64,000 nucleotides of DNA from Pseudovibrio sp947494035 (GCA_947494035.1 CANLTN010000011.1:1-64000), one strand, 5' to 3'. Counted from the first letter of the stretch, positions 50,516 to 59,682 are shown. The notes: a model not told the origin generated them from the letters alone. Numbers and translations are program-made.

Positions 50516-52966
50516 TTAGTCCGCAACCGGTATGCCCGGAACGTCACCACGCTTGGTCGCATCCGCACCCCGGCCCGTTTTCGGAACACCGGACTTGCCC
50601 TTGCCTCGCGGAGCAGGCTTTTTCTTCGCCCCCTTCGCCCTTGAGGCAGGGCGCTCCTCAACACTTTCAAGAAGCAGACCTTCAAGGTCCTCAGAAACGG
50701 AGACCTTAACAGTACCGCCCTTCTGAAGCTTGCCGAAGAGCACCTCATCAGCCAGCGGCTTCTTGATGTGCTCCTGAATGACACGGCCCAGCGGACGGGC
50801 ACCCATCAACCGGTCGTACCCCTTTTCGGAGAGCCACACGACAGCTTCAGGCGTCAGCTCAAAGGTCACGTTACGCTCTGCAAGCTGAGCTTCCAGCTGC
50901 ATAACGAACTTCTCGACGACACGATGAATAACGTCGTTATCCAGATTCGCGAACGGAATGATCGCATCAAGACGGTTCCGGAACTCCGGAGTAAACATCT
51001 TGTTGATCGCTTCTGCATCATCACCCTCACGGGTCATGCGGCTAAAGCCCATCGGAGCCTTCGCCAGATCTGCCGCGCCAGCATTGGTGGTCATGATCAG
51101 AATCACATTGCGGAAGTCCACAGACTTGCCGTTGTGGTCCGTAAGCTTACCGTGGTCCATAACCTGCAACAGAATGTTGAACAGATCAGGGTGAGCTTTT
51201 TCAATCTCATCCAGCAGCAGCACGCTGTGTGGGTGCTGATCAACAGCGTCCGTCAGCAGGCCGCCCTGATCAAAGCCCACATAACCTGGAGGCGCACCGA
51301 TCAGACGGGAGACCGTATGGCGCTCCATATACTCGGACATATCAAAACGAACCAGCTCAACACCCAGCGTGGAAGCAAGCTGACGCGCAACTTCCGTCTT
51401 ACCAACACCGGTTGGACCGGAGAACAGATAAGAGCCAATTGGCTTATCAGGTTCACGCAGACCAGCACGGGCCAGCTTGATGGAGGCAGCCAGCGCCTCA
51501 ATTGCAGGGTCCTGACCATAAACAACACGCTTCAGACTATCCCGCAGATTGGACAGGACTGTCGCATCATCCTTGGAAACCGATTTGGGCGGAATCCGCG
51601 CCATGGTCGCAATGGTTGCTTCAATTTCCTTCAGGCCAATGGTCTTGCGACGCTTGCCCTCAGGCAACAGCATTTGCGATGCACCGGACTCATCAATCAC
51701 ATCAATCGCTTTATCCGGCAGCTTCCGGTCAGCAAGGTAGCGGGAGGACAACTCCACAGCACCCTTGATCGCATCATTGGTGTACTTGATGTTATGGAAG
51801 TCCTCAAAGTACGGCTTCAAACCTTGAAGAATTTCAATCGCATCAGGAATAGTTGGCTCGTTCACATCCACTTTCTGGAAACGGCGCACCAACGCACGGT
51901 CCTTTTCAAAGAACTGGCGATACTCTTTATAAGTGGTGGAACCGATACAGCGGATCGAACCGGAAGCAAGCGCTGGCTTCAGCAGGTTGGACGCATCCAT
52001 GGCCCCGCCAGAGGTCGCACCCGCACCAATCACGGTGTGGATCTCGTCGATAAACATGATCGCACCCGGATAATCTTCGATTTCCTTGACGACCTGCTTC
52101 AGACGTTCTTCAAAATCACCGCGATACCGGGTCCCTGCCAGCAGGGAGCCCATATCCAGCGAGAAGATTGTCGCAGTCTGCAACACCTCGGGAACGTCAC
52201 CCACAACGATACGGCGGGCAAGCCCTTCAGCAATAGCCGTTTTACCAACACCCGGATCACCCACATAAAGCGGATTGTTCTTGGCGCGGCGGCACAAAAT
52301 CTGGATGGTACGTGAAATCTCTTTCTCGCGCCCGATGAGCGGATCAATCTTGCCGGAAAACGCCTTCTCATTCAGGTTCTGACAATAGGCCTCAAGAGCC
52401 TCGGTCTTCCGTTTGGTTTGCTCAGACGTACCACCGGAAGGCGGCTGCGGCATACCAACATGCGAATCGGAACCATCCTCGGTGTCTTCTTCAGCACCGC
52501 GCACCCGGCGCGGTTCAGACAAGCCAGCCCGCTTTGCAATTCCATGAGAAATATAGTTTACAGCGTCGTACCGAGTCATTTCCTGCTCTTGCAAGAAGTA
52601 TGCAGCATGACTTTCCCGTTCAGCAAAGATAGCAACAAGAACATTCGCACCAGTAACCTCTTCACGCCCCGAAGACTGGACATGAATCACAGCGCGTTGA
52701 ATCACACGTTGGAACCCGGCGGTTGGTTTGGAATCATCATCCCCGTCAACAACGAGGTTCTCTAGTTCAGTATCAATATATTCAACAATGCTTTTTCGCA
52801 GTTGATCGAGATCTACATTGCATGCGCGCATAACAGCAGCAGCATCCTGATCATCGATCAATGAAAGCAGCAAATGCTCCAGAGTCGCATATTCCTGATG
52901 ACGCTCGTTAGCGAACGCCAGAGCTTGATGGAGAGCTTTCTCCAGACTGCGAGAAAATGACGGCAC
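50516..52966 (-). CDS. clpA: ATP-dependent Clp protease ATP-binding subunit ClpA
   Basis: 816 residues. Clp N-domain (about 1-145: LEKALHQALAFANERHQEYATLEHLLLSL), AAA-1 with GDPGVGKTAIAEGL (about 225), AAA-2 with SGPTGVGKTEVARQLA (about 512), and KGYDRLMGARPLGRVIQEHIKKPLADEVLFGKL. The C-terminal 65 residues are a Lys/Ala/Pro-rich tail, longer than in E. coli (758 residues). ClpA unfolds substrates for ClpP, with ClpS delivering N-end-rule proteins. A GTG start 12 bases after clpS; the two form an operon. Confidence 0.96.
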   Translation of the reverse strand: MPSFSRSLEKALHQALAFANERHQEYATLEHLLLSLIDDQDAAAVMRACNVDLDQLRKSIVEYIDTELENLVVDGDDDSKPTAGFQRVIQRAVIHVQSSGREEVTGANVLVAIFAERESHAAYFLQEQEMTRYDAVNYISHGIAKRAGLSEPRRVRGAEEDTEDGSDSHVGMPQPPSGGTSEQTKRKTEALEAYCQNLNEKAFSGKIDPLIGREKEISRTIQILCRRAKNNPLYVGDPGVGKTAIAEGLARRIVVGDVPEVLQTATIFSLDMGSLLAGTRYRGDFEERLKQVVKEIEDYPGAIMFIDEIHTVIGAGATSGGAMDASNLLKPALASGSIRCIGSTTYKEYRQFFEKDRALVRRFQKVDVNEPTIPDAIEILQGLKPYFEDFHNIKYTNDAIKGAVELSSRYLADRKLPDKAIDVIDESGASQMLLPEGKRRKTIGLKEIEATIATMARIPPKSVSKDDATVLSNLRDSLKRVVYGQDPAIEALAASIKLARAGLREPDKPIGSYLFSGPTGVGKTEVARQLASTLGVELVRFDMSEYMERHTVSRLIGAPPGYVGFDQGGLLTDAVDQHPHSVLLLDEIEKAHPDLFNILLQVMDHGKLTDHNGKSVDFRNVILIMTTNAGAADLAKAPMGFSRMTREGDDAEAINKMFTPEFRNRLDAIIPFANLDNDVIHRVVEKFVMQLEAQLAERNVTFELTPEAVVWLSEKGYDRLMGARPLGRVIQEHIKKPLADEVLFGKLQKGGTVKVSVSEDLEGLLLESVEERPASRAKGAKKKPAPRGKGKSGVPKTGRGADATKRGDVPGIPVAD

Positions 52967-52978
52967 AGGCGCCCCCTA

Positions 52979-53308
52979 TTACTTTTTCTCCATTACACAC
53001 TGCAACGGATGTTGGTGTTTTCGGGCGAAATCCATAACTTGCGTGACCTTTGTCTCAGCCACTTCATAGGTGAAGACTCCACATTCACCTACGCCATGAT
53101 GATGGACATGGAGCATAATCTGTGTCGCATCCTCGCGATCCTTATGAAAGAACCGCTCCACAACGTGGATTACGAACTCCATCGGCGTATAATCATCATT
53201 GAGCAACAATACACGATACAAACTTGGCCGCTTGGTCTTCGGCTTCGGTTTGGTAACGGTAATCGTCCCGCCATCATCGTCATTATCCAGGTCGAAATCG
53301 CTACTCAT
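52979..53308 (-). CDS. clpS: ATP-dependent Clp protease adaptor ClpS
   Basis: 109 residues. An acidic N-terminal tail (SSDFDLDNDDDGG) is followed by the ClpS core: SLYRVLLLNDDYTPMEFVIHVVERFF (ligand-binding Asn-Asp-Asp, about 38-45), DREDATQIMLHVHHHGVGECGVFTYEVAETKVTQVMDFARKHQHPLQCVMEK. It delivers N-end-rule substrates to ClpA. The reading frame stays open for 69 more codons upstream to 53515; ATG 53308 is chosen by family length. GAGA lies just before it. Confidence 0.93.
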   Translation of the reverse strand: MSSDFDLDNDDDGGTITVTKPKPKTKRPSLYRVLLLNDDYTPMEFVIHVVERFFHKDREDATQIMLHVHHHGVGECGVFTYEVAETKVTQVMDFARKHQHPLQCVMEKK

Positions 53309-53954
53309 TAGTTCTCTTTGCCCCTCCATGTATAACGCAGAGGACTTTATAGTATTTAAACGTACCCCCTGCGAATTCAAGGGATATGCAATTTCATAGG
53401 GCACACCAACAACTCCAGAAAAATCAAACAGCATTTCATCTTCTGTTTTATTATGCACCGAAAGCATAAGTTCATCTCGCCTGAGAACACTCATTGCCTG
53501 TCGTTGGTCTTTCATTCAAACTCTCACTACAGCCTCAAAGCTGCCTGTTCGCTCCAGATTTCGGGCCCGCTTGCACCCCGGTTCCCATAGCACTGGTAGT
53601 CTCCTGAATGTACTTGCCTTATCAGTCAATCACAGGCACTCGGGAAACATGCGTATCACACCCTGATGTTAATACTGATTATTCCCCGAGCAAACCGGAA
53701 AATGCAAACCAATAAGCGGAAGAAAACGCCCAGCTTACCCGAAGGGTTCAACTCCGCTCCTTACGTAACCAGGTTTATTCTGCCATCCTGCGCCCAAAAC
53801 GCACCCACCAGAAGTCAGAAACCCATAAGATTCCAGAAACACACCCAAAACAGGAAACTGGATCACAATGTTTTGAAAGTGTCCGGAAGAAAACAGATAG
53901 GATCAATGAAAACAGAAACAAGCCAGGGCAGCCGATTTAAACACCCCAACGCAA
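53309..53954. other. Intergenic region between clpS and the phasin terminator
   Basis: About 645 bases. 53309-53515 is an open extension of the clpS frame with no recognisable domain. The remainder is A+C-rich, and the ORF at 53666-53971 has no domain or binding site. A clpSA promoter must lie in the first few hundred bases. Confidence 0.5.
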
Positions 53955-53986
53955 AAAGCCCGAAGCGGTGACCGGCTTCGGGCTTT
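53955..53986 (-). terminator. Rho-independent terminator of the phasin gene
   Basis: AAAGCCCGAAGC and GCTTCGGGCTTT form a perfect 12-bp stem. On the minus strand it is followed by TTTTTGCG. It lies 22 bases past the phasin stop. Confidence 0.88.
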
Positions 53987-54008
53987 CAATCACGATTGGA
54001 TCAACTGA

Positions 54009-54341
54009 TCACTTGGCAGTTTTAGACAGCATATTTTCATAAGGCTTGTATGCGTCTTTTGCGACTTCAGCATACATTTCGCCAATCTTAGCGGCCTGAC
54101 CTACCATGCTCTCATAACTGACTTTTGCAAAATCCGCCTGGGCTTCCATAGCTTTGTCGAGAGATTTAGCTGCCACAACCTTTTCAATTGCTGCACTGCT
54201 TTCTTCGATAGACTTCTTGGAATAATCCGCAACTTCAGCAGAGATTGCCTGAATGCCCTTGGAAAAGGCACCGAAGCTTCGCATAGCTACATCCATGTTC
54301 TCTTTGCCAAGCTTCTGCATATTTTCAAATCCTGTAACCAT
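54009..54341 (-). CDS. Phasin family protein
   Basis: 110 residues, all-helical with a coiled-coil pattern: FENMQKLGKENMDVAMRSFGAFSKGIQAISAEVADYSKKSIEESSAAIEKVVAAKSLDKAMEAQADFAKVSYESMVGQAAKIGEMYAEVAKDAYKPYENML. This is the Phasin_2 pattern. Phasins coat polyhydroxyalkanoate granules and are among the most abundant proteins in PHA-storing cells. GAGGGAA before the ATG. A palindromic TTGCACTGCAA box lies about 130 bases upstream. Located between clpS and dacC. Confidence 0.9.
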   Translation of the reverse strand: MVTGFENMQKLGKENMDVAMRSFGAFSKGIQAISAEVADYSKKSIEESSAAIEKVVAAKSLDKAMEAQADFAKVSYESMVGQAAKIGEMYAEVAKDAYKPYENMLSKTAK

Positions 54342-54731
54342 AAAAATTCCCTCATCAATTGGGCGTCCCGGCATTTCAATGATTAGGTTTTTCTTTCTTG
54401 GGGAGCAAACGCCACATATTCAAACTTACGCAGGGATAGTATGCGCCGCACAAACTTTGTCAATATATTTTTTGCACTGCAACATTACAAAAAAGACAGG
54501 GGCTTGGTGGCAGTCCAGAAAAAGAAAAAATAAGATTTTTGCAAACTGCCTCTACGCATTTACTGAATTGTAACCGTAATCGCATCATTCTGGGTATGAA
54601 GTGATTGGGAGGGGCTGCAAATGCTGTATTGAGTGCGGCTGAGGCTTTGAGAACACACCTCACGACATCACAACCGATTTTTTGTAGAGAGCGCGTAAGC
54701 CGCCATCATTGCTCACGGGGCGAAAAAAAAC
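54342..54731. promoter_or_regulatory. Divergent promoter region of phasin and dacC genes
   Basis: About 390 bases between two divergent genes. TTGCACTGCAA (54472-54482) is a perfect 11-base palindrome with 5-bp arms, flanked by T- and A-runs. It resembles sites bound by PHA-responsive repressors (PhaR/AniA), known to bind TGC-rich palindromes near phasin genes. The binding is an inference. Confidence 0.5.
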
Positions 54732-56180
54732 ATGGGTCTGCGTAATTTTGGGCCAATTTGGCGCCTGAAGAAGACATTTGGACAAGTTCTTGGCATTATT
54801 GCCGTGACCGTAGCACTCGCTACAATTCCCTCCATAGCGGAGGCGAACTCCAAATATGCCGGTATTGTTATTGATGCCAAAACCGGCAAGGTTTTGTATT
54901 CCAATAGCGCCAATGCACCGCGCTACCCAGCCTCCACCACAAAGATAATGACGCTTTATGTCCTCTTTGAGGAGCTTCAGGCTGGTCGTCTCTCACTCAA
55001 CACCAAAATGAAGGTCTCCCGCTACGCCGCGGGTCGCCCGCCAACAAAGCTTGGCCTGAAGGCAGGTAACTCTTTGCTGGTTAAGGACGCCATGTTCGGA
55101 CTCATCACCAAGTCTGCAAATGATGCGGCGACGGTGATTGCAGAACACATTTCTGGCTCCGAGCAAGCCTTTGCCCGCCGCATGACACGGACTGCCCGTG
55201 CCATCGGCATGCGCAACACCACATTTAAGAACCCGCACGGCCTGCCAAACTCCAAACAGGTCACCACCGCTGCCGACCTTGCGCTGCTGGGCCGCGCGGT
55301 TCAGGAGCGTTTTCCAAAGTACTATGAGTACTTCAACACCCGCTCTTATACGTTTCATGGCCGCCGCATGGGCAACCACAACAACTTGCTAGGCCGCGTA
55401 AAAGGTGTCGATGGCATTAAAACCGGCTATATCAATGCCTCCGGTTTTAACATCGTGACCAACGTAAAACGCAACAATCGCCACATCGTCGCTGTGGTGT
55501 TGGGTGGCAGAACCGCCAGAACCCGCGATGCACAGATGGTCAAGCTGATCAATCAGTACCTGCCAAAAGCATCCAATGGCCGCCGCACCGCGCCAATGCT
55601 TTATGCTGGGGTGAAGGACTACAAGTTCCCGAAAGTCGCACCGGCAATTCCGGTCGCAAAAGCCACCTCGGAGCAGGCAGAGCAGCCAACACTCATGGCA
55701 TATGCCAACGCGAACTCGGCAAAACCGAATTCAAAGCCAACTGATCCAATCGCAAAAATGCTGGAGCAACAAACCGCTCTTCCTGAAAAGCGTAAGGAAC
55801 TGGTTGCCAATTCACTGGCCGCGCCCGCTGTCTCCGCCTCGACAAACGCGCAGCAGCCAGCTGCAACCCCGGTACCCTCCTCTGCTCCAATCGCAAAGCA
55901 GATCGCAAGCCTGAAGCCGGAAGACATCAACACGTCTGGCTGGCACATTCAAATTTCCGCGACCGATAGTCAGGATAAAGCCATCAAGATCCTGAAGAAC
56001 GCGCGCGCCGCAGCAGCATCAACCCTGCGCGACAAACGCATTTACACTGAACCGGTCAAATCCAAGAAGCAAACTCTATACCGTGCGCGGTTCATCGGGT
56101 TTGAAACCAAAACAGCCGCATGGGATGCTTGTGCAGAGCTCAAGAAAGCCAAGTACTCCTGCTATGCCGTCTATCAGTAA
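54732..56180 (+). CDS. D-alanyl-D-alanine carboxypeptidase with SPOR domain
   Basis: 482 residues. An N-terminal membrane/signal segment (about 16-38, ending SIAEAN) leads to a periplasmic class A low-mass PBP: SxxK in PASTTKIMTLYVLFEELQAG (about 67-70), SxN in ITKSANDAATVIAEH (about 127) and KTG in GVDGIKTGYINASGFN (about 235). A Pro/Ala/Gln-rich linker (about 300-395) precedes a SPOR domain (about 405-482: WHIQISATDSQDKAIKILKNARAAAASTLRDKRIYTEPVK) that targets division sites. Removes the terminal D-Ala of pentapeptides. Named DacC/DacF-like only. Confidence 0.9.
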   Translation: MGLRNFGPIWRLKKTFGQVLGIIAVTVALATIPSIAEANSKYAGIVIDAKTGKVLYSNSANAPRYPASTTKIMTLYVLFEELQAGRLSLNTKMKVSRYAAGRPPTKLGLKAGNSLLVKDAMFGLITKSANDAATVIAEHISGSEQAFARRMTRTARAIGMRNTTFKNPHGLPNSKQVTTAADLALLGRAVQERFPKYYEYFNTRSYTFHGRRMGNHNNLLGRVKGVDGIKTGYINASGFNIVTNVKRNNRHIVAVVLGGRTARTRDAQMVKLINQYLPKASNGRRTAPMLYAGVKDYKFPKVAPAIPVAKATSEQAEQPTLMAYANANSAKPNSKPTDPIAKMLEQQTALPEKRKELVANSLAAPAVSASTNAQQPAATPVPSSAPIAKQIASLKPEDINTSGWHIQISATDSQDKAIKILKNARAAAASTLRDKRIYTEPVKSKKQTLYRARFIGFETKTAAWDACAELKKAKYSCYAVYQ

Positions 56181-56201
56181 CTCGTATCAATCACGGTGAG
56201 T

Positions 56202-56933
56202 CTAATGTCTGTTGAGAAGCCGATCCTTCGCCTCGTTGAGTTTGGAAGCCAGGAAAGCCGACCCCCCACTGTCCGGGTGCAATCGCTTAATCAGTCTGCG
56301 GTGGGCAGCCCGGATCTCGTCCACCGAGGCTCCCGGCGCAAGTCCAAGAACCTCGTAGGCCTCCTTCTCAGTCAGAGCGCTCGAGCTCGACGTGTCTCTC
56401 TGCCCCGCTGCGGAATCCGTCTGGAAGTTTACACGCCAGTTGGAGAGCCTGCTATCGAGGTAAGCTTCGAGTAGGGCAACGCTGTCCCCATCCCGTTGCA
56501 CTTCGCGCCAAAGCTGTCTGAGTTCGCCAACTTCCAGAGAACTCAAGGCACGGCCCGCGAAAGTACCGGCAAGCACTTTGCCCTCAAGCTTCTTGCTGTC
56601 ATGTTCCAGCTCCATATGGAGAAAGGAAGATGAGATGTTGGAAGTCTGACCGGCGCTCTTTGAAGCCCCTCCCAGTCCGCCAAGGGAAAACCCGCCGGGA
56701 AACCGGAAATTTTGCGCAGATCCCCACCCCAGAAGGGAAAGCGCAAACGCAGCAAGCGGCAGCGCGACAACATATCTGCCTGTGACTGCAAGAAAAGCGC
56801 AGAAGACCAGCAACAACCCGCCGATCAGCATCTTCAAAACTTCTGCAAGCTTTGCCGGATTGGACTGCGTCATCCACTTTGCGAAGAGATAGAGGACGGC
56901 AAGAACCAGTCCTCCCAAGACCAAATAGCCCAT
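56202..56933 (-). CDS. Membrane-anchored J-domain protein
   Basis: 243 residues. Two N-terminal TMs (LVLGGLVLAVLYLFAKWM and MLIGGLLLVFCAFLAVTGRYVVALPLAAFALSLLGW) precede a cytoplasmic middle part and a C-terminal J-domain (about 190-243) with KEAYEVLGLAPGASVDEIRAAHRRLIKRLHPDSGGSAFLASKLNEAKDRLL, including the HPD tripeptide. It probably recruits DnaK at the membrane, like DjlA/TIM14-type proteins. It is 17 bases downstream of the VWA gene, so co-transcribed. Confidence 0.88.
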   Translation of the reverse strand: MGYLVLGGLVLAVLYLFAKWMTQSNPAKLAEVLKMLIGGLLLVFCAFLAVTGRYVVALPLAAFALSLLGWGSAQNFRFPGGFSLGGLGGASKSAGQTSNISSSFLHMELEHDSKKLEGKVLAGTFAGRALSSLEVGELRQLWREVQRDGDSVALLEAYLDSRLSNWRVNFQTDSAAGQRDTSSSSALTEKEAYEVLGLAPGASVDEIRAAHRRLIKRLHPDSGGSAFLASKLNEAKDRLLNRH

Positions 56934-56950
56934 ATATTACCTGACATGCA

Positions 56951-57673
56951 TTACTTAAGGTGTTCTATCAAGAATTGCGCACCTTTATGCCCCGATTGCT
57001 CAAGTTGCTCAAGGGCCTGTCTGCCCCCGGCCGAAAATGTGGCAATCGCGGCAAGCAGTCCGCGCAAACTGGCAGCAGATCCCTCATCGAAATTCAGATA
57101 GACCCCGTTGCTCAACCGCACAATCTCCCGGTACGCTCGCTCCGCCACACTATCCTTGCCTTCCTGAAAGACAAAAACCGGCACGCCCAGCAAACCAAGC
57201 TCTCCTGCCTTGTCACAAACAAGATCAGGATTCTCCTCCATGCAGTCTCCAATATAAACCACTGCCTGCACCCGTTTCTTCCGGGTCTCTTTCAAAGCAT
57301 GGTCCAGCACTTTGCGAATCTGCGTCCGTCCGGCCTGCACGTGGATCTTGCGCATCATGCGGCCCAGCTCCTTGGAGTTACTGACCCAGCGCGACGACTT
57401 GCACTCACCAAACCCGCGAAAGAACACCAGCTGCACATCCAGCGAGCCAACCCGGCCCGCCTCAATGAACATCTCCTCCTGCAAATGACAGGCCTGATCC
57501 CATGTGGGCTGACGGCTCATGGTCGCATCCAGCGCAAAGATCAACCGGCCACGTTCACCACCCTCCGGCGCCGCAACGGCTCCCTTTGCAGCCTCCAGAA
57601 AATTGGCAAGATCATTCTTTGCTTCTGCAGGGTTATTCAAGAAACCGGTTCTTTTGGAGAGTTTGTCTGACAT
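56951..57673 (-). CDS. VWA-domain protein
   Basis: 240 residues. VWA (MIDAS) fold: GERGRLIFALDATMSRQPTWDQA (DxxxS motif region, about 40-62), LVFFRGFGECKSSRWVSN, a central GRTQIRKVLDHAL with Thr, and VVYIGDCMEENPDLVCD with Asp. The classical DxSxS is DATMS, close to the motif. Cytosolic, no signal peptide. AGGTG before the ATG at 57673. Precedes the J-domain gene in the same operon; the pair is conserved in alphaproteobacteria from memory. Function unknown. Confidence 0.82.
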   Translation of the reverse strand: MSDKLSKRTGFLNNPAEAKNDLANFLEAAKGAVAAPEGGERGRLIFALDATMSRQPTWDQACHLQEEMFIEAGRVGSLDVQLVFFRGFGECKSSRWVSNSKELGRMMRKIHVQAGRTQIRKVLDHALKETRKKRVQAVVYIGDCMEENPDLVCDKAGELGLLGVPVFVFQEGKDSVAERAYREIVRLSNGVYLNFDEGSAASLRGLLAAIATFSAGGRQALEQLEQSGHKGAQFLIEHLK

Positions 57674-57946
57674 TGGCACACCTGTATTCACGTCACGTCC
57701 GATTATGAAGGCGTTTTATTTCAAGAGCTTGAACAATTCGTGGGACAGTTTGTTCATTTCGCTACCTAAAGACCAATACCCACTATTGGCGCAGTGAGAA
57801 TGCCTGCAAAATCTGCTATGTCCGAGTATATCAGTTTCTGCTTGCAAATGGGTTCAACAGTGGCTGCACGAACCCATTACCAACAACAGATAAGAAAAGC
57901 TGCACAGCAAAGAAATATAGGGATGTGTTCCCACATGGAGACATCA

Positions 57947-58789
57947 ATGAGAAATCTCCCGGACGTTTACCGTAGCGTAGACGCACTAAGGGCTGCGCTC
58001 GTACCTCTGAGACGAGAAGGCAAAACAATCGCGCTTGTTCCGACCATGGGCGCCCTGCACGCCGGTCACCTGTCGCTGATCGACAAGGCCCGCGAACATG
58101 CAGACATCGTGATTGCTTCGATCTTTGTAAATCCAAAACAGTTCGCTCCGGGCGAGGATTTCGAAAGCTATCCAAGAACCGAAGAGTCCGACCTGCAAAA
58201 GCTGGCAGACCATAATATTTTTGGCGTCTTCGCTCCAAATGCGAAAGAAATGTATCCCAACGGCTTCGCCACCTCGATCCAGGTCGAAGGCCCGGCTCTT
58301 GGGCTGGAAACCGACCACCGACCGCATTTCTTCAACGGCGTTGCAACGGTCGTGGCAAAACTATTGCTTGCGGTACTTCCTGACGTTGCCGTGTTTGGCG
58401 AAAAAGATTACCAGCAGCTGCGCGTCATTGAACGGATGGCCAAAGACCTGCACCTGCCGACCAAGATCATTGGCGCACCGATCGTGCGCGAACACGATGG
58501 CCTCGCCATGTCGTCCCGTAATGAATATCTGGATGACAAGGAGCGCCAGACAGCAATCGCCATTTCCCAAACGCTGACCACAGCACGCAATGCGCTTCGC
58601 AACGGTGAAAGCTGGATTGAGGTGCGCAAGAAAGCGCTGGTCGCTCTGAAACTCTCAGGCTTTACCACGGACTATTTCGAGCTGCGCCATGGCAAACATC
58701 TGGGCACCCCCATTGAAACCAGCGGCACCCGCATTCTCGTCGCAGCAAAAATCGGCACCACCCGCCTGATCGACAATATCGAAGTGTAA
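57947..58789 (+). CDS. panC: Pantothenate synthetase
   Basis: 280 residues. Joins pantoate and beta-alanine with ATP in vitamin B5 synthesis. Landmarks: ALVPTMGALHAGHLSLIDKARE (HxGH, about 28-49), VVASIFVNPKQF-type strand IASIFVNPKQFAPGEDFESYPRT, GVATVVAKLL, FGEKDYQQLRVI, and the KMSKS-like DGLAMSSRNEYL (about 184-195). Complete family length. GGAG 7 bases before the ATG at 57947 supports this start; the frame stays open upstream to 57794. No panB is adjacent. Confidence 0.95.
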   Translation: MRNLPDVYRSVDALRAALVPLRREGKTIALVPTMGALHAGHLSLIDKAREHADIVIASIFVNPKQFAPGEDFESYPRTEESDLQKLADHNIFGVFAPNAKEMYPNGFATSIQVEGPALGLETDHRPHFFNGVATVVAKLLLAVLPDVAVFGEKDYQQLRVIERMAKDLHLPTKIIGAPIVREHDGLAMSSRNEYLDDKERQTAIAISQTLTTARNALRNGESWIEVRKKALVALKLSGFTTDYFELRHGKHLGTPIETSGTRILVAAKIGTTRLIDNIEV

Positions 58790-58795
58790 AGCGTA

Positions 58796-58880
58796 GCCCT
58801 GCAAAGTGGCGACCGGTTTTCAGGGAAAGTTCGCGCGTTAAACGCATTCCTTCGGGCGATTAAACGTAATTGCCCGAAGC
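58796..58880. repeat. REP-like palindromic element
   Basis: Downstream of panC, CTTCGGGC (58850-58857) pairs with GCCCGAAG (58872-58879) around a loop with an extra ATT/AAT pair. It is preceded by GCAAAGTGGCGACCGGTTTT, a motif I recognise from dispersed palindromic repeats of Rhizobiales. It lies between the convergent panC and DUF1489 genes and may act as a terminator. Confidence 0.55.
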
Positions 58881-58899
58881 ACTCCTCACAGCGCCAGCT

Positions 58900-59346
58900 C
58901 TAGATCAGGCAGAGCTCCTGCAGCTCACGGCGCATAGCCTCGGGCATTTCCGCAAGTTGATCCTCATCCAGCAGAGGCCCTGACACATCCGGCGGCGCAT
59001 CTGAGGGCTTTAGGTAACGCCAGCCCTGAAAGGCCCTGCGCGGTTGCAGCTGGGTCTGGTGAAGATAAGGCTCCATCACAAGCTCACAGCGTCTTTTGCC
59101 GGAATCGTCTTTGTGAACGCGGATATCAATTAGTTTCTGCCGAACCTGAACATTGCCCTTGATCACCCAATAGAGTGAGCCGCCATCAAGCAATTCATCA
59201 ATGCGCGTTGGCACCATACGGGTAGTATGGATCTGTTCATCGCTCAGGCCTTGCGAAAGCGCCAAGATTTGTCGCTGTTCGATATAAGTCCGCAGCTGGT
59301 CAACGCTTTCCACGCCAACACAGAGTTTCACCAGATGTAACGTCAT
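58900..59346 (-). CDS. DUF1489 protein
   Basis: 148 residues. Landmarks: TLHLVKLCVGVESVDQLRTYIEQRQ, HTTRMVPTRIDELLDGGSLYWVIKGNVQVRQKLIDI and RCELVMEPYLHQTQLQPRRAFQGWRYLKPSDAPPDV, covering the DUF1489 signature. Function unknown; the family is widespread in alphaproteobacteria. Cytosolic. The ATG at 59346 matches the usual start; the frame extends to 59391 without family support. Confidence 0.88.
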   Translation of the reverse strand: MTLHLVKLCVGVESVDQLRTYIEQRQILALSQGLSDEQIHTTRMVPTRIDELLDGGSLYWVIKGNVQVRQKLIDIRVHKDDSGKRRCELVMEPYLHQTQLQPRRAFQGWRYLKPSDAPPDVSGPLLDEDQLAEMPEAMRRELQELCLI

Positions 59347-59648
59347 GATGTTCAAATAGCAGGAAGAAATGGTTTTAGCCAGCCAAAGCAATGCCCATAG
59401 CTAACGCCTTGCACAAACATATTGGTGATCACTCAGGCTCGTTAAAAAGCCTCTGTACAAGCCAGATAGACCGGCTACCCCACCACCTACGACAAATCGC
59501 TTTCAGCAATCGTATAGGAGGGCTGGAGAGGAGTATCTTAAAGGAAGGGACAAGCTTAAAGAGGAAGATGATGCGCGCAGCACGAACGAACAGGTCGTGA
59601 TCAGGAACACAGTATCAATTTTCATTTTCGGCTAGAACCAGCACAATG
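59347..59648. other. Intergenic region upstream of DUF1489
   Basis: About 300 bases between the DUF1489 start and the terminator at 59649-59682. An ORF at 59391-59600 (plus) shows no domain. No other feature seen. Confidence 0.4.
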
Positions 59649-59682
59649 AAAAAGGGATGCAGACATAACGTCCGCATCCCTT
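59649..59682 (-). terminator. Rho-independent terminator after the 35-aa microprotein
   Basis: AAGGGATGC (59652-59660) pairs with GCATCCCTT (59674-59682), and GAC/GTC extends it inside. On the minus strand a T-run (TTTTTCATTG) follows. It ends 33 bases beyond the stop of the 59716-59823 ORF. Confidence 0.8.

Noticed and set aside
50768..52315. 515-aa ORF antisense to clpA
   Set aside because: Shadow of clpA; the sense strand carries complete AAA motifs.
53666..53971. Plus-strand 101-aa basic ORF between clpS and phasin
   Set aside because: Runs into the phasin terminator, is dominated by Lys/Asn/Gln from A/C skew, and has no binding site.
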